A DNA stretch of 64,000 nucleotides from Glandiceps talaboti. Lineage: Eukaryota; Hemichordata; Enteropneusta; Spengelidae. The stretch is from assembly GCF_964340395.1 (NCBI RefSeq), contig NC_135563.1:6382922-6446921 (forward strand). Reading direction: 5' to 3'. Below the pieces are notes generated by a model. The model was not told where the DNA came from. It searched no databases and worked only from the letters and a program-made list of their open reading frames with translations. A program made the translations under genes and the position numbers. Shown here one piece after another: positions 25,474-35,400 of this stretch; the stretch's first letter is position 1, and every line of letters begins with the position of its first letter.

Positions 25474-27528
25474 TTAGTTGGAATATCTGAATGCATTTAC
25501 CCTGTGGGTGCCAAGGTTGGTAACTACCAGTACTCCATCCCGGACAACTGTCATTCCAAGTGGACCACTGACACCATCAACTTCACTGATGATTAGACGG
25601 GTGAAGTCTCCATTAGGTGCAAACAGCTGTACACGGTCGGCACAATCAGCCACAATGATGTTGCCTTGGCCATCAACACAGACACCAGTTGGGCCAATGA
25701 ATTGGCCGGGACCAGTTCCACAGGAACCAATGGTGCGAATGTGTTGGCCACTGATGTCGTAGATCTTGATACAGTGGTTGCAGTGATCTGAGATGATGAT
25801 ATGGTCATGCAGATTATCTACAGCAACATATCGGGGCTCGTTGAACTTCAGATCCTCATCACCTCTTGATCCAAATGTATGCAGGAGCTTACCCTCCAGA
25901 TCATGGATGGTGATTCGGTGTTTGCCGATGTCAGTCACCACAATGCGTTTCTTCTTCTTGTCTATGGCAATCCCATATGGTTGTTTCAAAACGCCGTTGT
26001 CTCCGAAATGCAATACATATTGCCCATACAGCGTGAACTTCTGGACGCGATGGTTGTATTCGTCAGTGATGAAGACATATGGTTCTTCTTCTTCACTGAT
26101 AGCAACATCAAGTGGTAGCTCAAATTGGCCATTGCGTTTACCACGAGATCCAAACTTGCACTCAAACTTGCCATCTTTATTGTATATTTGAATTCTGTCA
26201 TTATCACGGTCAGTAACGGCTAGGTATTCACCATCCTCAGTTGATGCTACACCACTCGGCCAATCAAACTCACCACCTTCATGTGTACTATCATTTAATT
26301 CCATCACAAGCTTTTTCTTCTCTGTTTCAGCGACTTTCTGATCTGTTTGCTTCATATCCATTTCTTTGGCTTCTGTGGGGGATTCCTGGGAGGAAACCGA
26401 TTGGGTATCCGATGCGCTCCCGTTTTCTCGGCTTTCATACTTTATCTCTCCAAGTGGATGTTGCTTGGGATTTTGCAAATTCTCATTGGCGATGAAGTAG
26501 AGATGACTTAATCTTTCAAGTGTTACGTCTTGTTGTGGAGACACTTGTGATATTCCCTGCAACCTATCAACCACTTGATCCTTGATCGACAGGATCTCTG
26601 CATCACTACCATGGTGCAGTGCCTTCTCAGTGAAGTCGAATGCATCAGTCAGATTCTCCAACCCAGACTTCAGACTATCTTTATGAGCCGCTAGATGTTT
26701 CAAACGACTCGTGCAGATTCTTTCTAATTTCTTTACCAGCTCCTCTTCTTGTTTCTTAATAGAAAGCATGAAGTCTTCAACCGTTTTGGAGATAATGTAT
26801 TCAGCTTGGCCTCTATTTGCAATCAGATTAGCTTCGACTTCCTCGACTGTATCGCAGGCATCCTGAAAAGCGGATATCTTTTCACTCACATCTTTCATTA
26901 GGCCGTCTATCACGTTCTTATGTTTAGTCACTTCATCTTTCAGATACGTATGTGTATGGTCTTTGTGTTCGATCAGGATACAGTCTCGGCAAATGGGCGT
27001 GTCGCATGTCTCACAGAAAAATCGCAACGTTTCTGTGTCGTGTTTCGAACACGGTTCTTCATACTTAGCTTTTCTCTGTGTGGTTTGACTACTCTCCGAT
27101 AATGAGATGACGCGATGGCGGCGAGTGAATCGGGCGATGCGATGATCGTGCGTTGCTGCACAGTTGTCACAGAGGAAATCGACGCACTCTAGACATCTGG
27201 ACGTCGCTTCAGCGGGATCTGATCCAGGGCACACCGTGCAGTACGCCTTGCGGTTCGAGCTATCTTCTTTCTGAGTGAAAGCGTCGGAGAGATTGAGAAT
27301 GAAAAAATTATCTTTCAAGCCCATCACACCATTTTCCGGTAACAATGTCTCGCAACGGCACATCGGGCAAGGGATTGTTTTGCTTCTCTTCGGCACAACC
27401 CGCATCAGACACACTTCGCAAAATGTGTGAAGGCATGGTAGTACTTTCGGTTTGGTGAACACTTCAAAACATATGTGACAAATTAGAAATTCTTCGCTGA
27501 TTTGGTGGTAAACCGATTGCGATGTCAT
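25474..27528 (-). CDS. TRIM-NHL protein (RING, two B-boxes, coiled coil, six NHL repeats), intronless
   Basis: Predicted E3 ubiquitin ligase of 684 aa, resembling the TRIM2/TRIM3/TRIM32/TRIM71 group. The C3HC4 RING has Cys17, Cys20, Cys32, His34, Cys37, Cys40, Cys54 and Cys57. B-box 1 lies about 97-138 and B-box 2 about 160-193, followed by a coiled coil at about 195-310. A Ser/Glu/Lys-rich linker at about 370-425 comes before six NHL blades from about 430 to the end (for example FDWPSGVAS, QFELPLDVAI, KQPYGIAID, FNEPRYVAVD, FIGPTGVCVD). TRIM2, TRIM3 and TRIM71 carry a filamin repeat between coiled coil and NHL; I see none here, which is closer to TRIM32-like or invertebrate lineage-specific TRIM-NHL proteins. 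The whole reading frame is one exon, unlike its intron-rich neighbours, so a retrocopy origin or an expanded single-exon family is likely. The start ATG is the first in frame, just before SEEFLICHICF. The ORF is intact. The exact orthologue cannot be assigned by eye. Confidence 0.95.
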   Translation of the reverse strand: MTSQSVYHQISEEFLICHICFEVFTKPKVLPCLHTFCEVCLMRVVPKRSKTIPCPMCRCETLLPENGVMGLKDNFFILNLSDAFTQKEDSSNRKAYCTVCPGSDPAEATSRCLECVDFLCDNCAATHDHRIARFTRRHRVISLSESSQTTQRKAKYEEPCSKHDTETLRFFCETCDTPICRDCILIEHKDHTHTYLKDEVTKHKNVIDGLMKDVSEKISAFQDACDTVEEVEANLIANRGQAEYIISKTVEDFMLSIKKQEEELVKKLERICTSRLKHLAAHKDSLKSGLENLTDAFDFTEKALHHGSDAEILSIKDQVVDRLQGISQVSPQQDVTLERLSHLYFIANENLQNPKQHPLGEIKYESRENGSASDTQSVSSQESPTEAKEMDMKQTDQKVAETEKKKLVMELNDSTHEGGEFDWPSGVASTEDGEYLAVTDRDNDRIQIYNKDGKFECKFGSRGKRNGQFELPLDVAISEEEEPYVFITDEYNHRVQKFTLYGQYVLHFGDNGVLKQPYGIAIDKKKKRIVVTDIGKHRITIHDLEGKLLHTFGSRGDEDLKFNEPRYVAVDNLHDHIIISDHCNHCIKIYDISGQHIRTIGSCGTGPGQFIGPTGVCVDGQGNIIVADCADRVQLFAPNGDFTRLIISEVDGVSGPLGMTVVRDGVLVVTNLGTHRVNAFRYSN

Positions 27529-27585
27529 CTTGTTCGTGTTGACAGTACAAGCGATCGGTGTATCGGAAATGAGATGAAAGTTGTG

Positions 27586-27650
27586 TCATGTGACAATGAC
27601 GACTGTATGACGTCATTACAAGAGTCAGGTTGACCTCACCTACAAGGTCA
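27586..27650. promoter_or_regulatory. Cluster of candidate factor sites upstream of the TRIM-NHL gene
   Basis: Within 60-125 bp upstream of the ATG lie an M-box-like TCATGTGA (27586-27593), a perfect palindromic CRE inside ATGACGTCAT (core 27608-27615), and an everted pair TGACCT (27631-27636) / AGGTCA (27645-27650) with 8-bp spacing, the second within CAAGGTCA as for monomeric nuclear receptors. Binding is inferred. Confidence 0.45.
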
Positions 27651-27902
27651 AGCGCTTGCTAGATGCGTAATAATAGCTAATATAGTAATAAACCAAATTG
27701 ACTACGGGGGCTTTAGGCTAAATACATTTTATCAGCTTCTGGTGTTTAAATTTGTATCATAAGACACAGACATTTACAAACAATATCTGAAAATTCCAAA
27801 ACAATCTCACCATGTGAAAAAATGAATACTGAAAATTACTATCCAGTGAGTCACTGCGTATAAATAGTGATTATACATTGTATTAAACTTCATGCAGGCG
27901 GT

Positions 27903-28134
27903 AGGTAGATACCACAAGCACTTGTTTCCTGAGATATGTATCAGAATATGTTTATATCAGAATACAATGAAATATCGATAATATTGACGTTTTGGCGGCC
28001 AATTACATATGAAAGGGCTAAAATAGCCCGGGAAAATAGCACGGGTTTCTAGGATCGCCTAAGTCTCCACACCACGTACACACGGGTGTATATTGTATTC
28101 TGAAACATATTCTGATAGTGCCTGTGGTAGATAC
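27903..28134. mobile_element. Small inverted-repeat element
   Basis: TACCACAAGCAC ... TATCAGAATATGTTT ... TCAGAATACAAT on the left is mirrored by the inverse near 28090-28134. About 230 bp overall; no clear target duplication. Confidence 0.55.
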
Positions 28135-28515
28135 ATGAAGTAGCGCATTATACATGTGTAAAAAATGTTAATAAAAAGATGCTTTGTGGTAACAGGTGTA
28201 CTCAGAAGGTTTGACACAGACCATACTTCCGAATGAATGTGGGTGGGGTGAAGGTGGGGTAGGTGAATGAATGGAAACGATAGATACTACAAACATTTAT
28301 CACAGAAAGCTTAAATGCTCCAGTATTTTTATTTAGATTATAGACGCGTTACCTTTGTTTTATACCCAGTTTAAATCAGTCTGTAACTAAAAGGGAACTG
28401 TTTGGTCTTAGATTGGGTGATTATACACAAAATACACATACACACTATTTTGAGATAGTTCAGCAGGCTAGTTATGATAAGTTGAACGAGAGGCAAAACC
28501 CCGGAAACAATCAGT

Positions 28516-28915
28516 GCCTTAAACGTGCACTAGCTTCAATTGGGACTTTTTTTTCATCAAATAACCAAAGATATATTCACTGCAAATTGGTCAATTACTT
28601 ATAAAAGACATTCAATTTGTTAGTATAGTGGTCAATATTGTATCTGTCAGGTAGTGTAGGGGCAAGTTTAAATCTTGAGTGAAAGCTTGGTTTTAAATTT
28701 AACGCCATCTTGAAACTGTACTAGTTGGACCTGAAGTATAATTTTTTCGATCAGACAACCACAATATATTCATTGAAAATTGTTGAAATACCAATGATTA
28801 GACATTGTACATATTAATCAGTGGTCGCCGATATTAACCAACGCAACAGAAACATGTTGAAATCGTGATCGCCATTGAGGGCGCTGTTTTGGGTGATGCA
28901 ATACTGTTCATACAT
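28516..28915. repeat. Dispersed repeat G, two partial copies
   Basis: 28516-28600 and 28735-28915 share ATATATTCACTG/ATATATTCATTG phrases; the second also has AATGATTAGACATTGTACAT and GAGGGCGCTG. The second matches 50283-50485 in CFAP43. A fragment related to the first lies at 44635-44700. Confidence 0.6.
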
Positions 28916-29097
28916 TGCACCTAAACAAAACTGCTTTTTAATTAATATATAACAAGCATTCATTTTAAATCATTACTTTGCAGCCTTACCTTCTCATCAG
29001 CCCTAGATTTCTAACGGCAAAAAACAACAAATCAAGTCATGTATTCGGAGAAAAATCACCAGTTGTAGGAGTAACTAGGATAATAATAATTATTATT

Positions 29098-29318
29098 GGG
29101 TTGTTGGTGGCCGAGTGGTTAAACCTTACATGTACCACTGTGGTCAGGGTGATTAAAATTTACTACGCTGTAAGTAAGAAGGGTGTCATTTAGTTTGACT
29201 CTCGTAAACAATGCAGGTTTTTCCCAGGTACAAATCATGTACCAACATCGAACCTTCCTCCATGTATTGTAATATTGAACAATGTCTAATGGATGGGTTA
29301 TAAATAAATAAATAAATA
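29098..29318 (+). mobile_element. tRNA-derived SINE, copy 1
   Basis: Head GTTGGTGGCCGAGTGGTTAA is a tRNA-like A box. The body has CGCTGTAAGTAAGAAG and TTTGACTCT, and the tail is (ATAA)n. The B box is eroded. Related to 58169-58444. Confidence 0.8.
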
Positions 29319-30984
29319 ATCTCTTTTTGTGAATGTTTCATATTTCATTGTCCTTGTTTTGATTATTTCCTTACTTCCCGGGATTGATTTTTATTCACTA
29401 ACAAATATTTTCTTTTTTGGACAGTACTAAGAATGATGTATTATATCCATTGTTTATGTGTGCAGCAAGGTTAAGTAGACATTATTATGGTCTTATGACA
29501 TTGAGTTCTAAAATGAGATTTGTATTTTGTTAACCCCATGTTTCTACATCCCATGTATCATTTTTGTCTCGGGGAAAGTTTACGTTATGAAATGAGACAG
29601 TGTAAGTAATACACCTACATGTCAAATATGCAGTATGGTATTAAATTACTAGCTATCCATATTTCACATACTGTACAGAAACACCAATTAGAATTGGATG
29701 GTCTCATCAACACTCAACTCAAAGGGTTTCCAAACGTTCTGACTAGCTTTCGCCCTGTTAACAAAGAATCAGGTCAGTAAGTGTACAAATTTATAAACAT
29801 ATAGTGTACACATACTGCATATACATTGCAGACAGTTCACCATCCCAACTATACAGCACACCTGAATGTTACATTCAAGTTAGACAAAAACAACTCCACA
29901 TCAATCACTTGTAAGCATCAATGTTTTTATTCTTATAAAGTCACGATAATACAGCAGATTTGTGACAAAGTATCAAATTGTATGTGGCCATTAAACTGGT
30001 CGTTTTCAACATAATACAAATCGGCTGCTGCAATGCAGGGATCTATGCCATTACATGTAGTATGTAGACATCTATCATGTGTCTCCATCTTGACTACCAT
30101 ATATAATGTACATATTGTACTGGTGGTACACATGTGCAGTCTTTCTATAGCCAGTTACAATATGTATCAATTGCACATGTTTGCATACATGTTGTATCTT
30201 TATGCACTGCAATGTATGTGTGACATATTTGGGTACATATCAGATCTTTATGTAGTATATGTACAAGTACTGCAATTTATGCGCAGCATGTATACGCAAG
30301 TGGTTAAGTTTCTGTCTATCTTAGTTTGCCTGCAGCTTGGTTTATGTAGCAGTACATACCACATTCTGTACAACAGTTTGCTGTCAAATTCATGCTTGCA
30401 GAGCTCTACAAGATCTAAATGGAGGTCTTCCAACACACTGTCCATGGCATCAAACTGTAAACACCATCCACAAGATATGGTGCAACATATGTTTAAAAAT
30501 ACTTGTTGATAACTTTCAAAATTCACACATTTTCCGATTACTTCAAATTTTGATTGAAATATTCTGAGCAAGGTGAAAGTATTCAATGATAATGGTGATA
30601 TGTTAAATAAGCAGGTTTGATAAAAACTGTTTAGAATGGCTGTCTTGTAAAGCCTTAGCAGTGATACCATGGTACATGTATATTATTTCAGTAAAAGAGT
30701 ATATGTGACACATGTCAGTTTCATTCCACTTTTTACGTGCACTTCTTTAAAATATTTTGAAATATCAAGAACCAGAACATTTTACACATACAGTTGTTTG
30801 AGACTCACTGGGCATCAGAATTGAATAAAAAAAAGACTCATATACCACTAGCTGTCTGTTGTATTTTATCTAGGCATTATTGTATACACTACTTTCATCA
30901 TGTATACACTCCCTAGCAATATCATCAGATCAGATTTGGGTGTGAAATTCCAGAAACGAACAATAGGTACACCAGAAGAAACTT
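29319..30984. other. No gene recognised
   Basis: AT-rich intergenic DNA. The longer ORFs on both strands at 30033-30670 have no domain, no codon bias of note and no splice context. Confidence 0.4.
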
Positions 30985-31616
30985 GGCTGTGCAGGAACAA
31001 AAGTCAGAATGGATATAATTGTTGCAAGTGTCTGTCTCTTGCAGAGAGTGGATTTTATATACATTGTAATACAATTGCTGCATGTGTCTGTCTCTCACAG
31101 AGTGGATATATATACACTGTAATACAATTGTTGCATGTGTCTGTCTCTCACAGAGTGGATTTATATACATTGTAGTACAATTGTTGCATGTGTCTGTCTC
31201 TTGCAGAGTAGATTTATACATAATTGTTGCTACTGTCTGTCTCTCACAGAGTGGATTTATATACATTGTAATACAATTGTTGCATGTGTCTGTGTCTCAC
31301 AGAGTGGATTTATATGCATTGTAATACAATTGTTGCACGTGTCTGTCTCTTACAGAGGGTTTTTCATAAACACTGTATTACAACTGTTGCTTGTGTCTCT
31401 CTTGCAGAGAGTGGATTCATACAGACTGTATTACAATTGCTGTATGTCTGCATGTAGTGTGCAATCATGATATGATGCAGGTTTGTTTTCAATGTCAAAA
31501 TTATCACAGGGACACATGCTGTCTCTCATGTGCTCCTTGTTTTGTAAATCACCCTCTGCAAGAGACAGACACAAGCAACAATTGTATCTGTTCTGACTTT
31601 TATTCCTGCAGGGCTT
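30985..31616. mobile_element. Fold-back unit enclosing a 53-bp tandem array
   Basis: A left arm at about 30985-31050 (GCAGGAACAAAAGTCAGAA ... TGTCTGTCTCTTGCAGAG) is repeated inverted at about 31551-31616. Between them, from 31020 to about 31450, are about eight copies of a 53-bp unit with GTTGCATGTGTCTGTCTCTC, ACAGAGTGGATTTATATACA and TTGTAATACAATT. ORFs on both strands follow the array. Confidence 0.8.
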
Positions 31617-32451
31617 AGTTTTTTTTCTGCTGTATTGTGGTTCAGTGCAGTGAATCTGTAGAATGATGAAACCTCATCCCTGGAAAGGTCACTATTATTG
31701 GCAACACATCAGACTGGCTTTAAAGTAAAGTCAAGTCAAGTCAGGAGTTATGAAAGTTGTCACACATCTCACTCTTCCTTCTTAAACATTTCTGATTATG
31801 CATGTTATGTTTAATAACAAGCATTTCAGAAAGCCATAAACACTTTTGATCTGATCCTTCATTAGACTATAAGATACGTCGCGTTGTTCAGCCCTATCAG
31901 GCTTCATAATCACTGAGTACTGGCTGATAGTGTGGCACGAATGTCTGTATCTTACAAACTAATCCTTCATCTATGTCAGGTACTGGCAATCAGATCTCAC
32001 TGCATGCATTTATTTTTTTAATGTTTTTTTTTTCAAATTATTTTTATTTCATCTTACAAAAGTGAAACTATATTGGATAAAACGTACTGAATACTTCGTC
32101 ACTTTCTTGGTTTTAAGAATTGTTGTCTCTTCAGAAATAACACTTTGACTACCTGGGTAGAACATGAGAAAATTCATTATTGTTGTGTGCCTACAAGCTC
32201 AAGTTTCCTCTTTGAAAAATATCAGCAATGACTCAAAAACTTTCAAATAGTCATACTAGAAAAATGGACACTCATAAATACATTCTGAAATCCATACACC
32301 CAGTCATTACGGTGTCATCACAGAAGTTTCCAAGCAAGTGTTCAAAGCAATCCGTCAATTGTATCATCAAAGTTGTTTTCCTGGATAATTGTTGGTTGTG
32401 TCTCAATCACACACACACGCACACACACGCACACACATCATTTGTACTGCA
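31617..32451. other. STARD7 downstream region with MITE A copy 3
   Basis: Contains the MITE at 31863-31961, minus-strand AATAAA signals near 32014 and 32048, and a (CA)n tract at 32409-32438. The antisense ORF starting at 32228 is not supported. Confidence 0.5.
31863..31961. mobile_element. MITE family A, copy 3
   Basis: Starts TAGACTATAAGATACGTCGC and ends GTATCTTACAAACTA. The interior GTTGTTCAGCCCTATCAGGC is shared with the copy at 40564-40670. Confidence 0.75.
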
Positions 32452-35400
32452 TCACACCAGATTGGACATTGACGAAATGCCATCACTCTTTGAAGAACCA
32501 GAGTCGGAAAACTGGAAGCTTTTGATCTTGTAGTTAATGTTAGGGTTGTTTTTAAGTTCCATAGCAGCACAGTGGAGTTTGGTGACATAGTCTGGAATAC
32601 CTGCAATGTTAAACATAAATACACATAAAGTTGACATACAATGTAGTCAAACATAAATACACATACAGTTGCCATAGTCAGGAATACCTGCAATGTTAAA
32701 CATAAATATACATACAGTTGCCATAGTCAGGAATACCTGCAATGTTAAACATAAATACACATACAGTTGCCATAGTCAGGAATACCTGCAAACCCAAAAG
32801 ATGAATACACAATAAGTAGCCATATTTGTGTCAAAATTAGACTGGAAGTCAAATCTGTCAAAACATGATCAAATGAGAGTCTAGTTCAGAGGTACTACAC
32901 TATATACATGTATGTGGGCATCACTCTGTGAAGTAATCGTGTTTTACACAAGGTTGTTAGCAAGCCAACACCAAGTAGTACTGTATCTTGTCATACTTAT
33001 GTGATTTGTGACTTCTATCGATGTTTCATATAGGCCTAAAACAAATTGTGTGGTTCTGATTATACTCGATTTTAGAATAGGTGGGGTAGGTAGATTTGTT
33101 TTAAATGTGTGAGTGTCTAGTTCAGATGAGGTAGTCCAATGTTTTCCATATGGTCTCTGTGTTATTGGTTTCTTCTCATCATTACAGATTGGAAGAACAG
33201 TTCAATATTGTCTTCTTCAATTGATGTCAGTTTCCACTTCCACTATTTCTCGCAACACTAGGTGGGGCCGGGTAACAAGAACCAAACAATTTTTTAAGGC
33301 CTAAGCATATGCACGAAAAGGTCATTCTGTAAAACACAATCACAGCAAAGTGACTGGCTTTGTCCATCTTTAGACCTCTGTCTTGGTGCATCCTACTTCA
33401 GTCACATTAATTAAAATAGTTCTATTTGTGCCTACAACATTGCCATTTAAATACTTCAAAAACACTAAGACGAGTTTATATACTGAAACAAATACAGCAA
33501 AATATTTTGAGAGACAACCAGCTTTCTGATGCTTTTCACACTTGACAGAACTTACCTGCACTTGTTAAATAGCTGACACATCGACTTGGGAAATGGGTTT
33601 GGGGGTCATCAAAGTATGTTAGCACATACTCAAATCCATTCTGTGGAGAGACAATTTACAGCATATCAAGCTCTTGTAAGGTTTCATAATTGTCTTGTTA
33701 TTCACAGCAATTCTTGTATGACTTGTATTAGCAACTACTTGCTACAGTATTAGTGGTCCCAATTTCTGTAACTACTAGAACAGACCTAGCATGTTTATAC
33801 CTTTGTTGCATAAACATGTACTACATGTGTAGCGGAAAAAATGATATGGTGTAAGTACTGGTATGAACTATAATTTCAAAGAAACTGCTTACATCTAATA
33901 TATTGTAACCACTACTAATAAATCAATGTACATGTATGCTGCAAGCTGGTGACATTTTTTCCTGTTTCAAACATGCTTGTCTTTATAAATTAGAATTTCA
34001 GAATGTTGTACCAGCTACAATGTAGTATTTATCATAATTACGATATTGTTCACATGTTTGAAATTACAAAGTAGTTTTATTTATTCCTTTATCTACAATC
34101 ATACAGTACAACTCTCTGCCGTCATCATGTTGGTACTTGTTGTGCAGCAATATTTCATCATCAACTGTGCAGTTTTGATATGTCTATGTCTGCAATGAAG
34201 GGTCCACTCAATCTATGTGAAAGTTTGAAACCTTTGTGGAAGCTTATAATCATTTTCAGTACTCCTGTAGGGGAGCGGGTCGATAATGCTTTGCATGTTT
34301 GTTTTGTTTTGGGATTGCTGTTGTTATTTTGTTGTTGTTGTTTTGTTTTGTTTTTTGTGGGTTTTTTTTTGGGGGGGGGGGTGTTTGTTTGTTTGTTTTT
34401 TTTGGGGGGGGGGCAGGGTTGAACCATTTTAATGCAAAAGATAAAATTTAAATTGTATCCTTTGAACCTGGTGTATAAACTATATTTACTTAGGTTTGTG
34501 TTTTTTGTGCATTCAGATTTACACTCTTTCTACGACAATGGCTCTTCAATTTGTTATTCTCTTCATTTTGGAAGTGACTACAGAGACGAAAACTTAATAA
34601 ATGACTTACCTGGTCAAAGTTTTTGTGTGGTTTGATCACCATTTGTGAATGATAGGTGTTGACACGGACATATTTATTATTTTCAGGCACTTTGGGATGG
34701 CTGACAGCTCGGGACAATAAAGTCATTGTGTTGTTCTTGTAGTCTATTTTCTGTTTGCGTATGAACACATACTCTCTTGAATACATAGGAAACTGTTGAA
34801 CAGAAAAAAAAAGTTTAAAACTAAAAGGATAACGATTTGATTACTTGGGGGACAGTTTTGTGTGACCTTGTAAGTCTGATTGTTGGAATAATATCTTGAA
34901 AATGATCACAAGACAGCAACTAATAAAACAAAATGTTACATAATCCATCATGACACAAACAAATGAACAACAAGGTCATAACAATTGCCTTGAGACAGAA
35001 AATTAATACAATATTTATCTTGAATAAGAAACTGTTACTTTTCTTCCTTGATAGCCTTGAAGTTGACCCTATGCTATCTTGCCTTATTGTACAAAGACCA
35101 CGTTTTTCACATTTTTCATTCATGCATGGTTCCAGGCCACTTCATGTGTCTGTATTTACATATCTTAATAAACAACAAAGGAAGGTCGCATACTCAGAGT
35201 CCACTCTAGACAAGAAAACAAAATAAATGCTTGCCAAGTACTACATTCTTCAAGAGGTTTAGTTACAATGAAAGTGAAAGTTTTGTAGTCAGTCACTGAA
35301 AGCACTGCCTATTCAGATATTTCTGGTGATAATATCTAAACAATAAAAATGTGAGACCAAGATGTAAGACAGTACTACTGGTATTATAATCTTGAATGGC

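Noticed and set aside
25478-27170. ORFs antisense to, or in other frames of, the TRIM-NHL gene
   Set aside because: Shadows of a clear 684-codon coding sequence.
30033-30670. ORFs of 158 and 140 codons on opposite strands
   Set aside because: Mutually overlapping, no domain, no family resemblance, no splice context; likely chance openings.
30900-31618. Cluster of ORFs on both strands with a repeated peptide
   Set aside because: Produced by the 53-bp tandem array.
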